From: DATDOO01 sp035293245
GTDB taxonomy: Bacteria > Pseudomonadota > Gammaproteobacteria > Methylococcales > Methylococcaceae
Reading direction: 5' to 3'
Assembly: GCA_035293245.1 (NCBI GenBank)
Contig: DATDOO010000343.1
Location: 1-15,132, forward strand
DNA length: 15,132 nt
Of this stretch, positions 1 to 7,085 are shown piece by piece; positions within the stretch are counted from its first letter, which is position 1, and each line of letters starts with the position of its first letter. The translations under genes were made by a program, and so were the position numbers. A model generated the notes under the pieces. That model ran no database searches, was not told where the DNA came from, and was given only the letters and a program-made list of their open reading frames with translations.

Positions 1-795
1 GGCCATGGCCGAATTGAAGCTGATGTTGCCGATCTGGTGGTACTGAATCTGGTGCACGTGGCCGTACAGCACCGTCACCTTGGCGAAGGGCTTCAGCAAG
101 GCCTGCACCTCGTCGGCGTCCTCGGTCCAGAAATTCCAGCCCTTGAAGATTTTTTGCAAGGGCGAGTGGGAAAACACCACCACGGGCGTTTCCCGACTCA
201 CGCCGGCCAGATCTTTTTCCAGCCAGGCGCGCTGTTTCTCCCCCACCATGAACGGCGAGCCGTTGGGATTGTCCAGCCCGGCCATCTCCTGCATGCGCTG
301 TTCGGGCGTCGGCCAGCGGTGGTAAGTCCAATCGTCATAGGTGAGGATGCTGTTGAGCACCACGAAGTGCACGCCCTTGTGGTCAAAACTGTAAAAATGC
401 GGGCCGAAAAGCTTTTGCCAGTATTCGCCCAGGTCGAGATAGTAGTCGTGCTCACCCATGACGTAATGGACCTTGCCACGCAGGGCGGAGAGTATTTCCG
501 CCCCGTGGTCCAGTTCCGGTTTAGAACCGAGCTGGGCCAGGTCGCCGCCGAAGACGATGAAATCGGGCTTGGGCTCCAGCAGGTGGGTCTCGGCCACGGC
601 GCGCATCAACCCCCGGTCCCAGTTGCGGACGAACTCCGTCCCACGAATCTGCTGGATGTGGGAATCGGAAATGTAAGCGAAACTGAAACTTTCGCTCCCG
701 GCGAACGCCAGTTCGATCAGGTTCACCGGCAGGACGCTGGCGGTGGCCAGAGCCCCGGCGCCTTTCAGGAAATCGCGTCTGGATAAGGGGTTCAT
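1..795 (-). CDS. Tat-exported calcineurin-like metallophosphoesterase (3' end outside window)
   Basis: Seen: an open frame read leftward from the ATG at 793-795 for 265 codons to the window edge, so the C-terminus is missing. The N-terminus has a twin-arginine motif (SRRDFLKG, residues 5-12) followed by a hydrophobic stretch and AFAG, so the protein is probably exported folded to the periplasm by Tat. Calcineurin-type metallophosphoesterase motifs are in order: SDSH (D44, H46), GGD (D85), GEHD (E115, H116), FSHSP (H210) and YGHVHQ (H246, H248). These residues normally bind a di-metal centre that hydrolyses phosphoester bonds; the substrate here is unknown. The usual Asn of GNH(D/E) is Glu, which may be a subfamily trait. 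The start codon overlaps the stop of the upstream MauG-type gene (ATGA, 792-795), so the two are probably co-translated. The protein is notably rich in Trp (W59, W126, W156, W161, W191, W220, W223). Confidence 0.9.
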   Translation of the reverse strand, partial: MNPLSRRDFLKGAGALATASVLPVNLIELAFAGSESFSFAYISDSHIQQIRGTEFVRNWDRGLMRAVAETHLLEPKPDFIVFGGDLAQLGSKPELDHGAEILSALRGKVHYVMGEHDYYLDLGEYWQKLFGPHFYSFDHKGVHFVVLNSILTYDDWTYHRWPTPEQRMQEMAGLDNPNGSPFMVGEKQRAWLEKDLAGVSRETPVVVFSHSPLQKIFKGWNFWTEDADEVQALLKPFAKVTVLYGHVHQIQYHQIGNISFNSAMA

Positions 796-1913
796 GGCCG
801 TGGACTCCTCTTCTGGTCGGCCGCCGGCTGGCTGGTCAGGGCGGTCATGAAGACGACCAGGTCGGCTTTCTGCTCTGTACTGAGATTCAAAGGACGGATG
901 CCGCCGCTGAGAAAATCGTTGACCTTTTCCTTCGGGTTGCCGACGCCGCCGTTGTTGTAGTGGTCGACCACTTCCGCCAGGGATTTCAGGCTGCCGTCGT
1001 GCATGTAGGGAGCCGTCCGCGCGATGTCGCGCAACGTTGGCGTCTTGAAGGCGCCGAGGTCGTCGAACTGGCCGGTGACCGCGAAGCGTCCCAGTTCCGA
1101 GGTTTTCTTGTCGGTGAGCACCGCCTGATCCACGTCCACGCCCGCGGCTTTGGCCTTGAGGAACTCCCCGGCCAGCCGCGCCACGTCCGCCTGGATGCGG
1201 TTGATGCCGACGCCGATGTTGTGGAAGCGGTTGTCGGTGAACAGGGCCTGGTTCTGCTCGACGACGTGACAGGACACGCAACGGCCCTGGCCCACGAATA
1301 CCTGGAAGCCGCGCTGCGCCGCGGGACTCATGGCGTCCTTGTCTCCGCCGAAATACCAGTGATCGAAAGGCGAGTCACCCGATAGCACCGTTCGTTCGAA
1401 GCTGGCGATGGCCTGGGTGACTTCCTTCATCGTCACCTCGCCGCCGGATTTGCCGAACACGGCGCTGAAGGCCTTCACGTAGGCCGGGTCGCTGCGGACA
1501 ATCTTGAGAATCGGCTCATGGTTCGGCAAGCCCATTTCCACCGGATTAAGGAAAGGGTGCAGCGCCTGATCCTCCAGGCTGGGTGAGCGCCCGTCCCAAA
1601 ACAGGGATTTCAGGTAGGCGGCGTTGAGAACGGTCGGCGCGTTGCGCGTGCCGGTCAGCTTCTTGATGCCCTCGGAAGTGGTCAGCGGGCTGTCGGTGAA
1701 GCCTTTGGTGTGGTCGTGGCAGGTGGCGCAACTCACCGTGCCGGTGGAACTGAAGCGGAGGTCATTGAACAACCGCTCGCCGAGGCGGATTTTCTCGGCA
1801 GTCTGCGGATTGTCGGCCGGGATGGGTACGGTTGGCAGTCCCAGCGGTTCGGCCGCGGCAAGCGAAGAAAAAACCGCCGCCGACAGACAGAGAACGAATA
1901 TGCAGTACTTCAT
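792..1913 (-). CDS. MauG-type di-haem cytochrome c peroxidase family protein, periplasmic
   Basis: A 373-residue protein with an N-terminal Sec signal peptide (about residues 1-21, ending SSLAAAE). Two CXXCH haem c motifs are visible: CATCH at 62-66 and CVSCH at 212-216. This is the spacing of the two-domain bacterial cytochrome c peroxidase/MauG family. The conserved C-terminal block reads FKTPTLRDIA then PYMHDGSL (about 289-309). Fourteen residues after the His of MHDG there is a Tyr (Y319, DHYNNGG). By my alignment this is where MauG has its Tyr axial ligand (Tyr294) and classical peroxidases have Met. The protein may therefore be a MauG-like oxidase that modifies a partner rather than a simple H2O2 scavenger; that is inference. 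The ATG has an AGGAGG Shine-Dalgarno sequence at 1918-1923. The stop overlaps the start of the metallophosphoesterase gene. A classical peroxidase remains possible. Confidence 0.88.
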   Translation of the reverse strand: MKYCIFVLCLSAAVFSSLAAAEPLGLPTVPIPADNPQTAEKIRLGERLFNDLRFSSTGTVSCATCHDHTKGFTDSPLTTSEGIKKLTGTRNAPTVLNAAYLKSLFWDGRSPSLEDQALHPFLNPVEMGLPNHEPILKIVRSDPAYVKAFSAVFGKSGGEVTMKEVTQAIASFERTVLSGDSPFDHWYFGGDKDAMSPAAQRGFQVFVGQGRCVSCHVVEQNQALFTDNRFHNIGVGINRIQADVARLAGEFLKAKAAGVDVDQAVLTDKKTSELGRFAVTGQFDDLGAFKTPTLRDIARTAPYMHDGSLKSLAEVVDHYNNGGVGNPKEKVNDFLSGGIRPLNLSTEQKADLVVFMTALTSQPAADQKRSPRP

Positions 1914-1917
1914 GGGG

Positions 1918-1923
1918 CCTCCT
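1918..1923 (-). promoter_or_regulatory. Strong ribosome binding site of the MauG-type gene
   Basis: The minus strand reads AGGAGG four bases before the ATG at 1911-1913. This consensus site fixes the start codon and matches the expected position of the signal peptide. Confidence 0.75.
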
Positions 1924-1989
1924 CGATGTCTATCGAAGGAACCAAAAACCGAACCTGACCGGGCGAATCACTTCGTGGTCAGTTTGACA

Positions 1990-2014
1990 TCCGGGAAACA
2001 ATTTCATTCCCGGA
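1990..2014. promoter_or_regulatory. Palindrome in the divergent intergenic region (possible operator)
   Basis: A perfect 8-base inverted repeat, TCCGGGAA - 9 bases - TTCCCGGA, lies between the divergently transcribed MauG-type gene and the response-regulator gene. Symmetry and position suit a dimeric regulator's binding site. The neighbouring response regulator is an obvious but untested candidate. No T-tract follows, so an intrinsic terminator is unlikely. A TTGACA hexamer sits just before it (1984-1989) but has no convincing -10 partner. Confidence 0.4.
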
Positions 2015-2155
2015 AATGCATCGATACCGCGCTGCAGGGCTCATGGTCTTACACGCTCGGTCTGCCCATGCCGTAAACAAACCTTCACATCCCGCAGTAG
2101 GCGCCGCTCCGCAAAAACAGGGATACTTCGATCCATGACCTTTGCGGAGTCCGCC

Positions 2156-2788
2156 GTGACCAAAGTTGCCGTAATCGAAGACGATGTGCCCACCAGCAAC
2201 CAGATCAAGGAATGGATTCTCGCCGCCCGGCCGGGCCTGGAGGTGGAGCAGTGGTTCACCCGCGACGACGCGGAGGCGGCCATCGCCCGCGAGGATTACG
2301 CCGTGGTGGTGCTGGACATCGAACTGGGCCGGGAACGCCACGCCGGGGTAGCCATCATCAACGCCATCAACAAGGGGGCGCGTGGTACGCCGGTGCTGGT
2401 GGTCTCGGCCATGCCGGCCACCATTTACCGCAGCATTATGAAAGCGCTGGACGCCTGGGACTATTTGCAGAAAACCACCTTCGAGGAAAGCGACTTCATC
2501 GACACCTTTCTGGAGATTCTGCGCGCCTCCCGCGGGCGCGACGCGGCGAAACCGGCCGAGCCGGCGGGCGATGAGCTGTCCCTGGACCCTTTACGGCAAA
2601 ACACACCGCTGTGGCGCGGCAAGCTGGTGAATCTGCCGCTCACCGCACAGCGCATCCTTGCCGCACTGTATCAGCGGCGCGGTGAGGTAGTGTCCTACGA
2701 TGAACTGTTCCAAGTTGTGAACGGCCGGTGCTGCTGCCCTATTCGGCCATCGACTTCGACGATCAGAACAAGGTACGCAACGCCGTAG
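2156..2788 (+). pseudogene. Response regulator (receiver plus truncated winged-helix domain), probably disrupted at its 3' end
   Basis: The receiver domain occupies about residues 1-120: acidic pocket E8-D9-D10 (VIEDD), phospho-acceptor D54 (VVLDIE), S84 (VVSAMP) and K106 (DYLQK). A second domain starting near LWRGKLVNLPLTAQRILAAL resembles the OmpR/PhoB winged helix (W.G...LT..e...L....GevVsydEL). It is cut off after DELFQVVNGR (to about residue 191), before the recognition helix and wing. The last 19 residues (CCCPIRP... to the stop) look like out-of-frame sequence belonging to the following kinase gene. I chose the GTG at 2156 because GGAG lies six bases upstream (2146-2149) and it places VAVIEDD at the usual distance from the N-terminus. 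An ATG at 2135 is in frame but has a weaker ribosome site. DNA binding is likely lost unless the junction is an assembly artefact. Confidence 0.75.
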
Positions 2789-4539
2789 AGATGGCTGCCT
2801 GTCTGGTGCGGTCCAAACGCTCCGGCAGCCTGTGCGTCGCCATCGGCAACAATCCCTGGACCGGCGGCTTCATCTATGCCGCCGGCACTTTCGCCAGCGG
2901 TCCTTTGGAAGTGCACCAAATCGGCGACGAATATCTGGACGGCGCCCACCGGCTGCGCGTCACCGCCAGCCTGCGCGGCCAGACTTACCGCTTGCTGGCG
3001 CCATTCGAAAGGCCGGAAGAGCATGGCGGCGGCACCCCGCTGGAAGGGGTGCGCGGGCGTTTTACCGGCTACCTGGAGCGGGACGGGCGCAATTACAAGG
3101 GCGCTCGCCCCGTGAAGGAATTCCGCGGCTGGGTGTGGCAGAACGGCACCTGTCTGAACGAGGACGAAGGCGCGGATCCCTGCGAAAAGGTCTCGTTTTT
3201 CTCCCTGCGTCTGCCGGTGGAGGTGCTGCGCGACGCGCTGTTCCAGCGGGCCAGGCCACAATGGCCGCCGCCGGATCTGGATCAGTTCCGGGTGCGGGTG
3301 GAAGTTTTGCCGCCCGGCGACGGCGCGGCGCTGTTCGACAGCCACCAGCCCGGCGCTGCGCCGCCGTTTTCCCTGGACAGCCTCGCCGGCCTGCTGCTGC
3401 CCGGCGAATCCCTGAGCATCCGCCGGGTGGGCGGCAAGCCGGGCGAACACGTGAATCTGGCCGGCCACAAACCGGAGTCGGAGCCTTCCGCGCGGTGGAT
3501 CGACCGCCTGATCCGCAAGCTGCCGGTGGAAAACCTGGAAGCACCGACGCTGGAACTGGTGGACGAAGTGGCAACGCAGTCGGGCACTTACCACCTCCTG
3601 CTCAGGGGCGACGCCCGCAGCGTCAACAAAACCCTGTCGGCCGTCGCCACCCGGGTTTCCTGGTTCGTTGCGGCCATGCTGGGCGCCATCGCCCTGGCCT
3701 GGCTGGTCATCGAAATCGGCATCGTGCGGCGCATCGCCACCCTCAGCCGGCGCACCCAGGGATTGTCGCAGACCGTTCACGGGGACAGCGGGCTGGAACG
3801 TTACGACATTGCCGACCTGCGCGGCGGCGACGAACTGGGCCTTCTGGCCACCGGCCTCAATGACCTGCTGCGGCGGGTGCGGGAAGACGCCGAGCGGGAA
3901 AAAATCCGCGCGGAGCAGGAAAAAGACCTGTGGCACGCCGTGGGCCACGAGATCGTTTCGCGCCTGCAGTCGCTGCTGGCGCTGCACGGCAGCGCCGACG
4001 ATCCCAGCCGGCGCTATATCCAGCGCATGCACCAGGCCATCCGCATTCTTTACGGCAGCGCCAGCCCCAGCGAGGCGTTCCAGTCCTCCAGCCTCAACCC
4101 GCGCGCCCTCGACATTGCCGGATTCCTGGACAACGTCGCCGCCAACGCCGGCATCGCCGACGTGCACTGCACGAACGGCGCGGAACCCACCTGGGTCCGG
4201 GCGGACGAACACTCCCTGGAGGACGTGTTTTCCCACCTCCTGAAAAACGCCGACCGCTACCGCATTCCCGGCACGCCCATCACCTTGAGCCTGGACACCT
4301 CGGAAACCGCCGCCACCGTGACCGTCCACAACGTCGGCCCGCGGGTCGCCGCGGATTTCGTCGGCAAAATTTTCGAATACGGCGTATCGGACCAGGCCGA
4401 ATCCGGCGCCGCCGGCAACCGCGGCCAGGGGCTGTTCGTTGCCAAGACTTACATGGCCAAGATGGGCGGAACGATTTGCGTGTGCAACGAGGCAGAGGGG
4501 GTGAGCTTTCGCCTGGGATTTCAGCGGCTGGCGGGATAA
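2728..4539 (+). CDS. Membrane sensor histidine kinase, probably missing its N-terminus
   Basis: The readable frame starts at a GTG with no clear ribosome site and gives 603 residues; the frame is closed upstream by a stop at 2701-2703. Residues 1-308 look like an extracytoplasmic sensor region that I cannot assign, with Cys at 36, 142 and 152. A single membrane span follows (about 310-333), then a HAMP-like linker (334-390). The kinase core has an atypical H-box (HAVGHEIVSRL, candidate H407), N-box (HLLKNADR, N507), G1-like VHNVGP (535-538, Asn in place of the common Asp), F-box (KIFEYG) and G2 (GNRGQGLFVAK, 563-573). A kinase with a periplasmic sensor needs a first membrane span before the sensor, and none is present. 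Together with the truncated response regulator this indicates a deletion or misassembly at about 2723-2730. It probably phosphorylates the adjacent regulator. Confidence 0.82.
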   Translation: MLLPYSAIDFDDQNKVRNAVEMAACLVRSKRSGSLCVAIGNNPWTGGFIYAAGTFASGPLEVHQIGDEYLDGAHRLRVTASLRGQTYRLLAPFERPEEHGGGTPLEGVRGRFTGYLERDGRNYKGARPVKEFRGWVWQNGTCLNEDEGADPCEKVSFFSLRLPVEVLRDALFQRARPQWPPPDLDQFRVRVEVLPPGDGAALFDSHQPGAAPPFSLDSLAGLLLPGESLSIRRVGGKPGEHVNLAGHKPESEPSARWIDRLIRKLPVENLEAPTLELVDEVATQSGTYHLLLRGDARSVNKTLSAVATRVSWFVAAMLGAIALAWLVIEIGIVRRIATLSRRTQGLSQTVHGDSGLERYDIADLRGGDELGLLATGLNDLLRRVREDAEREKIRAEQEKDLWHAVGHEIVSRLQSLLALHGSADDPSRRYIQRMHQAIRILYGSASPSEAFQSSSLNPRALDIAGFLDNVAANAGIADVHCTNGAEPTWVRADEHSLEDVFSHLLKNADRYRIPGTPITLSLDTSETAATVTVHNVGPRVAADFVGKIFEYGVSDQAESGAAGNRGQGLFVAKTYMAKMGGTICVCNEAEGVSFRLGFQRLAG

Positions 4540-4561
4540 CGGCAGCATTCCTCGCCGCCGC

Positions 4562-4600
4562 AAAAAATCGGGGCGGAGCGCCCTTCCGGCGCGCCGCCCC
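4562..4600 (-). terminator. Rho-independent terminator of the SH3-like protein gene
   Basis: A GC-rich hairpin pairs 4570-4576 with 4594-4600 (7 bp) and 4578-4582 with 4588-4592 (5 bp), with one mismatch and a 5-base loop. Read on the minus strand the stem is followed by GATTTTTTG (T-run at 4562-4567), the classic intrinsic-terminator layout. It lies just after the stop of the minus-strand gene at 4621. The plus side lacks a T-run, although the hairpin could also slow transcription from the convergent kinase gene. Confidence 0.82.
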
Positions 4601-4620
4601 TTGGCTGGCGTACGGAGCGC

Positions 4621-6150
4621 TCAGCAGCCGCAGCCGTAACCGAAAGCATCGCTTCCCAGCACACGCCAGTGGCCGGCCATGTTGGCAAAGAACAGGCGCT
4701 GGTAGGCGTCGTCGGTTTGCGGCTCTCCGTCCAGGTGCCCCTGCGCCCGCCCGGTACCCTCCCAGACCGCGATATCGGGAATGTCGTCGGAATTCAAATC
4801 GAAGTAGAAGGTCGTCGCCGCGACAAAACCGGTGGCGTCGCGATCCAGCTTTTGCCTGCTCTTGGTGACGATTGCCTCCTGTTCCGGCAGGGGATCGCGC
4901 GTGTAAAAGTACATCAGGCTGTTCTCCCCGTTGCGCTTGAGGGACTCGCGGTAGGCTTCCTCCCCCAGGCCGTACCCAATCCAGATTTGCCGGTCGGAGT
5001 CGCCGTAAGCATAACCGTCCGAGTACCCTTCGCACATGGGGCCTTCGGATTCGCTCCACTCGATGAACGAGTGCTTGAGGTGGGTTTCGTTGGTCGCGAT
5101 GCTCCCATCCCGGAACAGCACGTTGCGCGTTACCGGCTGGGTCAGCGACTGGCTCACCTGGGCGAAATCCCACGACCCCGAGACGGGCCATTTTTCCGCG
5201 CCACTCCCGGCTTCACGCCCGCCGGTCCGGACGGTATGGATAATCCCGAAGCGTCCGCTGACCTGTTCCGCCCGTTCGCCGGGCGGCGCCAATTCATCCA
5301 TGCGCCGGAACAGCGATACTTCCACTGCCGGCAAGCTGATGGCATTGACGAGGCTCAGGGTTTTCACCGTGTCAATGTCATGGGTTCCGAGAACCGCCTG
5401 CACGTGCTGGAAAGGGCTCGCGGCGCTCTGGAGTTCGTCGTGGGCGTCGCTCGCGTTTTCGGACCCTTTTGCCGCCAGTACCGCCTTCCGTTTGGCTTCC
5501 CACTCCCGGGCGGAGCGCTTCAGCGCCGCCCAGTCCGGGTAAGGCTTCGGAGTCGGGCCATAGATGCCCTTCGCCAAGTGCGCTTTCATGCGCTCGAATT
5601 CCTCTACGGGCGGTCTGGGGTGCGCCAAGTCGTTGCGTTCCTCCGGGCTGAGCTGCGTTTCCTCGAGATATTCGCCGTATGCGACCAGCGCCTGGTAACT
5701 CGGTGTCAGCCAGAAGGCTCGTTGCGGGTTGTAATTCGGGTTCGGCCCGCCGTCTTCCAGATATTGCCGGGAGGTATTCTCCATCGAAACCGGCGCAGAT
5801 CCGAGATACTGACAGGCTGCGAATCCACGCGCCTTGGTTTCACCTTTTTCCAACTGCGCGATTTCGCAGAATTTGCCGTCGGGCAGCGTCGCCAGCAAGT
5901 CCACTTCGGCATTGAGCGCCAGCCGCTTGACCACCTTGGCGTTGGCAAGGGGCTGCGCGCGCAGGTTCACCAGCGAGCCGCTGATCCAGCGCCTGGCGCC
6001 GTTACCCCCCTCGATTGCAGCGAAGCTGAGCGGCGCGCCGGCGAGCAGCAGGGCGGCCAAGGCCAGGGTGCCGGCGCGTCCGGCGCCGGTGTTACGGCAA
6101 TGAGTGGACAACTGCGGCAGCTTGTAGCGTTGGTCGAATAAGGTAGACAT
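4621..6150 (-). CDS. Secreted SH3-like domain protein of unknown function
   Basis: A 509-residue protein. The ATG at 6148-6150 has GGAG eight bases upstream. The N-terminus carries a positively charged region and a hydrophobic segment (about 26-45, LALAALLLAGAPLSFAA), so it is exported or membrane-anchored, with an unusually long n-region. Residues about 54-117 look like a bacterial SH3 domain (WISGSLVNLRAQPLANAKVV ... GFAACQYLG), a fold often involved in binding cell-wall material. The middle (about 125-440) matches nothing I recognise. Near the C-terminus FYFDLNSDDIPDIAVWEG (448-464) resembles a calcium-binding FG-GAP/EF-hand-like loop. The protein ends in GYGCGC, and several Cys (C95, C113, C373, C507, C509) could form disulphides. 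It stands alone as a single gene with its own terminator and long upstream region. No function is assigned. Confidence 0.8.
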   Translation of the reverse strand: MSTLFDQRYKLPQLSTHCRNTGAGRAGTLALAALLLAGAPLSFAAIEGGNGARRWISGSLVNLRAQPLANAKVVKRLALNAEVDLLATLPDGKFCEIAQLEKGETKARGFAACQYLGSAPVSMENTSRQYLEDGGPNPNYNPQRAFWLTPSYQALVAYGEYLEETQLSPEERNDLAHPRPPVEEFERMKAHLAKGIYGPTPKPYPDWAALKRSAREWEAKRKAVLAAKGSENASDAHDELQSAASPFQHVQAVLGTHDIDTVKTLSLVNAISLPAVEVSLFRRMDELAPPGERAEQVSGRFGIIHTVRTGGREAGSGAEKWPVSGSWDFAQVSQSLTQPVTRNVLFRDGSIATNETHLKHSFIEWSESEGPMCEGYSDGYAYGDSDRQIWIGYGLGEEAYRESLKRNGENSLMYFYTRDPLPEQEAIVTKSRQKLDRDATGFVAATTFYFDLNSDDIPDIAVWEGTGRAQGHLDGEPQTDDAYQRLFFANMAGHWRVLGSDAFGYGCGC

Positions 6151-6576
6151 GGCTTTTCTCCAAGGGTGTGGCTCTTGACGGCTGAGGATTTAGGCTTGGT
6201 CCGGCAATGTGGAATTAGCCCAACATGCCGGCCAGCCGTGGAAACCATCCTGCCGAACATGGGCTGGAGCGTGCCATGACGTCCCGGGGCTAATTCGGTA
6301 AGGGAGCCGCTCGATCCGTTCCGGGGCGAGAAGGAACATTCACACCGAAAGGGTCAAAGATCGGACTGTGGGACGCTTGTTTGCCAGGAAAAGAGGGCCA
6401 ACCCCACAGATCGAACGGCTGCTGGCCGGTCGGCAGGCTCTTTGCCGTTGTCGCCCAGGAGCTTTTGCATGGGAAGCAAACATTCCGGGAGTCGAGGCGG
6501 GCACGCCCAGCGCCTTTCATTCCGCTCGCGCGGCAGGTTATGCTGTGCGCAGGTACTTTCCCCGGAACGAGAGGCG
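6151..6576. other. Non-coding divergent intergenic region (426 bases)
   Basis: This separates the divergent SH3-like gene (minus) and bcp (plus). I see no convincing gene; the short open frames on both strands have no recognisable motifs. It holds an imperfect hairpin (6201-6210 with 6223-6231, nine pairs and one bulged A) and a 10-base inverted repeat, GAATTAGCCC at 6212-6221 and GGGCTAATTC at 6287-6296. A weak promoter candidate for bcp is TATGCT at 6539-6544 with a poor -35 (TTCATT, 6516-6521). Confidence 0.55.
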
Positions 6577-7056
6577 ATGAGCGATACACCACTGCAACTG
6601 GGCCATGCGCTGCCCGATTTCACCGTTACTTCCACCGGCGGCCGTGACATCCGCCTCTCCGAACTGCGCGGGAAAGCGGTGGTGCTTTACTTCTATCCCA
6701 AGGACGACACCCCCGGCTGCACGCAAGAAGGGAAGGATTTCCGCGACCTCCACGCCCGCTTTGAGGAGCAGGGCACGGTGATCCTGGGCATCTCCCGCGA
6801 CAGCCTCAAATCCCACGACAAATTCCGTTGCAAGTACGAATTTCCCTTTGAACTGCTCTCCGACGCTGACGAAGCCCTGTGCAGCCTGTTCGATGTGATC
6901 CGCCAGAAAAACATGTACGGCAAGCCGGTGCGCGGTATCGAGCGCAGCACCTTCCTCGTCGACCGGGACGGCCGCCTCGCTGCCCAATGGCGCAAGGTCA
7001 AGGTTGCGGGCCATGCGGAGGAAGTTCTTGCCGCCGTGGAAGCCCTGCCCGGCTGA
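6577..7056 (+). CDS. bcp: Thioredoxin-dependent peroxiredoxin, Bcp/PrxQ family
   Basis: A 159-residue cytoplasmic peroxidase reducing H2O2 and organic hydroperoxides at a reactive cysteine recycled by thioredoxin (family knowledge). Seen: the AhpC/TSA-type core with YFYPKDDTPGCT, peroxidatic C48, and the C-terminal GIERSTFLVDRDG (120-132) typical of this branch. The position five residues after C48, where E. coli Bcp has its resolving Cys, is Lys. C85 (DKFRCKYEF) lies in the predicted alpha-3 region, close to where I recall the Xanthomonas PrxQ resolving Cys (C84), so an atypical 2-Cys mechanism using C48-C85 is likely. C102 is a third Cys. The ATG at 6577 gives the normal family length; GAGAGG precedes it closely. 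An in-frame ORF extension upstream to 6442 is not supported. It is first gene of an operon with phoH and the M67 gene; phoH starts 29 bases downstream. Confidence 0.95.
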   Translation: MSDTPLQLGHALPDFTVTSTGGRDIRLSELRGKAVVLYFYPKDDTPGCTQEGKDFRDLHARFEEQGTVILGISRDSLKSHDKFRCKYEFPFELLSDADEALCSLFDVIRQKNMYGKPVRGIERSTFLVDRDGRLAAQWRKVKVAGHAEEVLAAVEALPG

Positions 7057-7085
7057 TTTTTTCAAATCCACCATTGCCGTTTGCT

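Noticed and set aside
37..786. Plus-strand 249-codon open frame
   Set aside because: Antisense shadow of the metallophosphoesterase, whose minus frame carries a Tat signal and all family motifs.
1984..1989. Consensus-like TTGACA as a promoter of the response regulator
   Set aside because: No acceptable -10 hexamer at 15-19 bases downstream; the spacer region is the palindrome.
2695..4563. Minus-strand 622-codon open frame opposite the kinase
   Set aside because: GC-rich shadow frame; composition is low-complexity Gly/Val/Gln and no motif is present, while the plus strand holds the kinase boxes.
4669..6141. Plus-strand 490-codon open frame opposite the SH3-like gene
   Set aside because: No ribosome site or recognisable domain; the minus frame has a signal peptide, ribosome site and terminator.
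6290..6592. Minus-strand 100-codon frame in the long intergenic region
   Set aside because: No motif, no clear ribosome site, and it runs into the bcp start; likely chance.
6879..7085. Upstream extension of the PIN-PhoH frame into bcp
   Set aside because: It lies entirely in the bcp coding region and its residues look like translated out-of-frame bcp; the PIN domain starts just after 7086.
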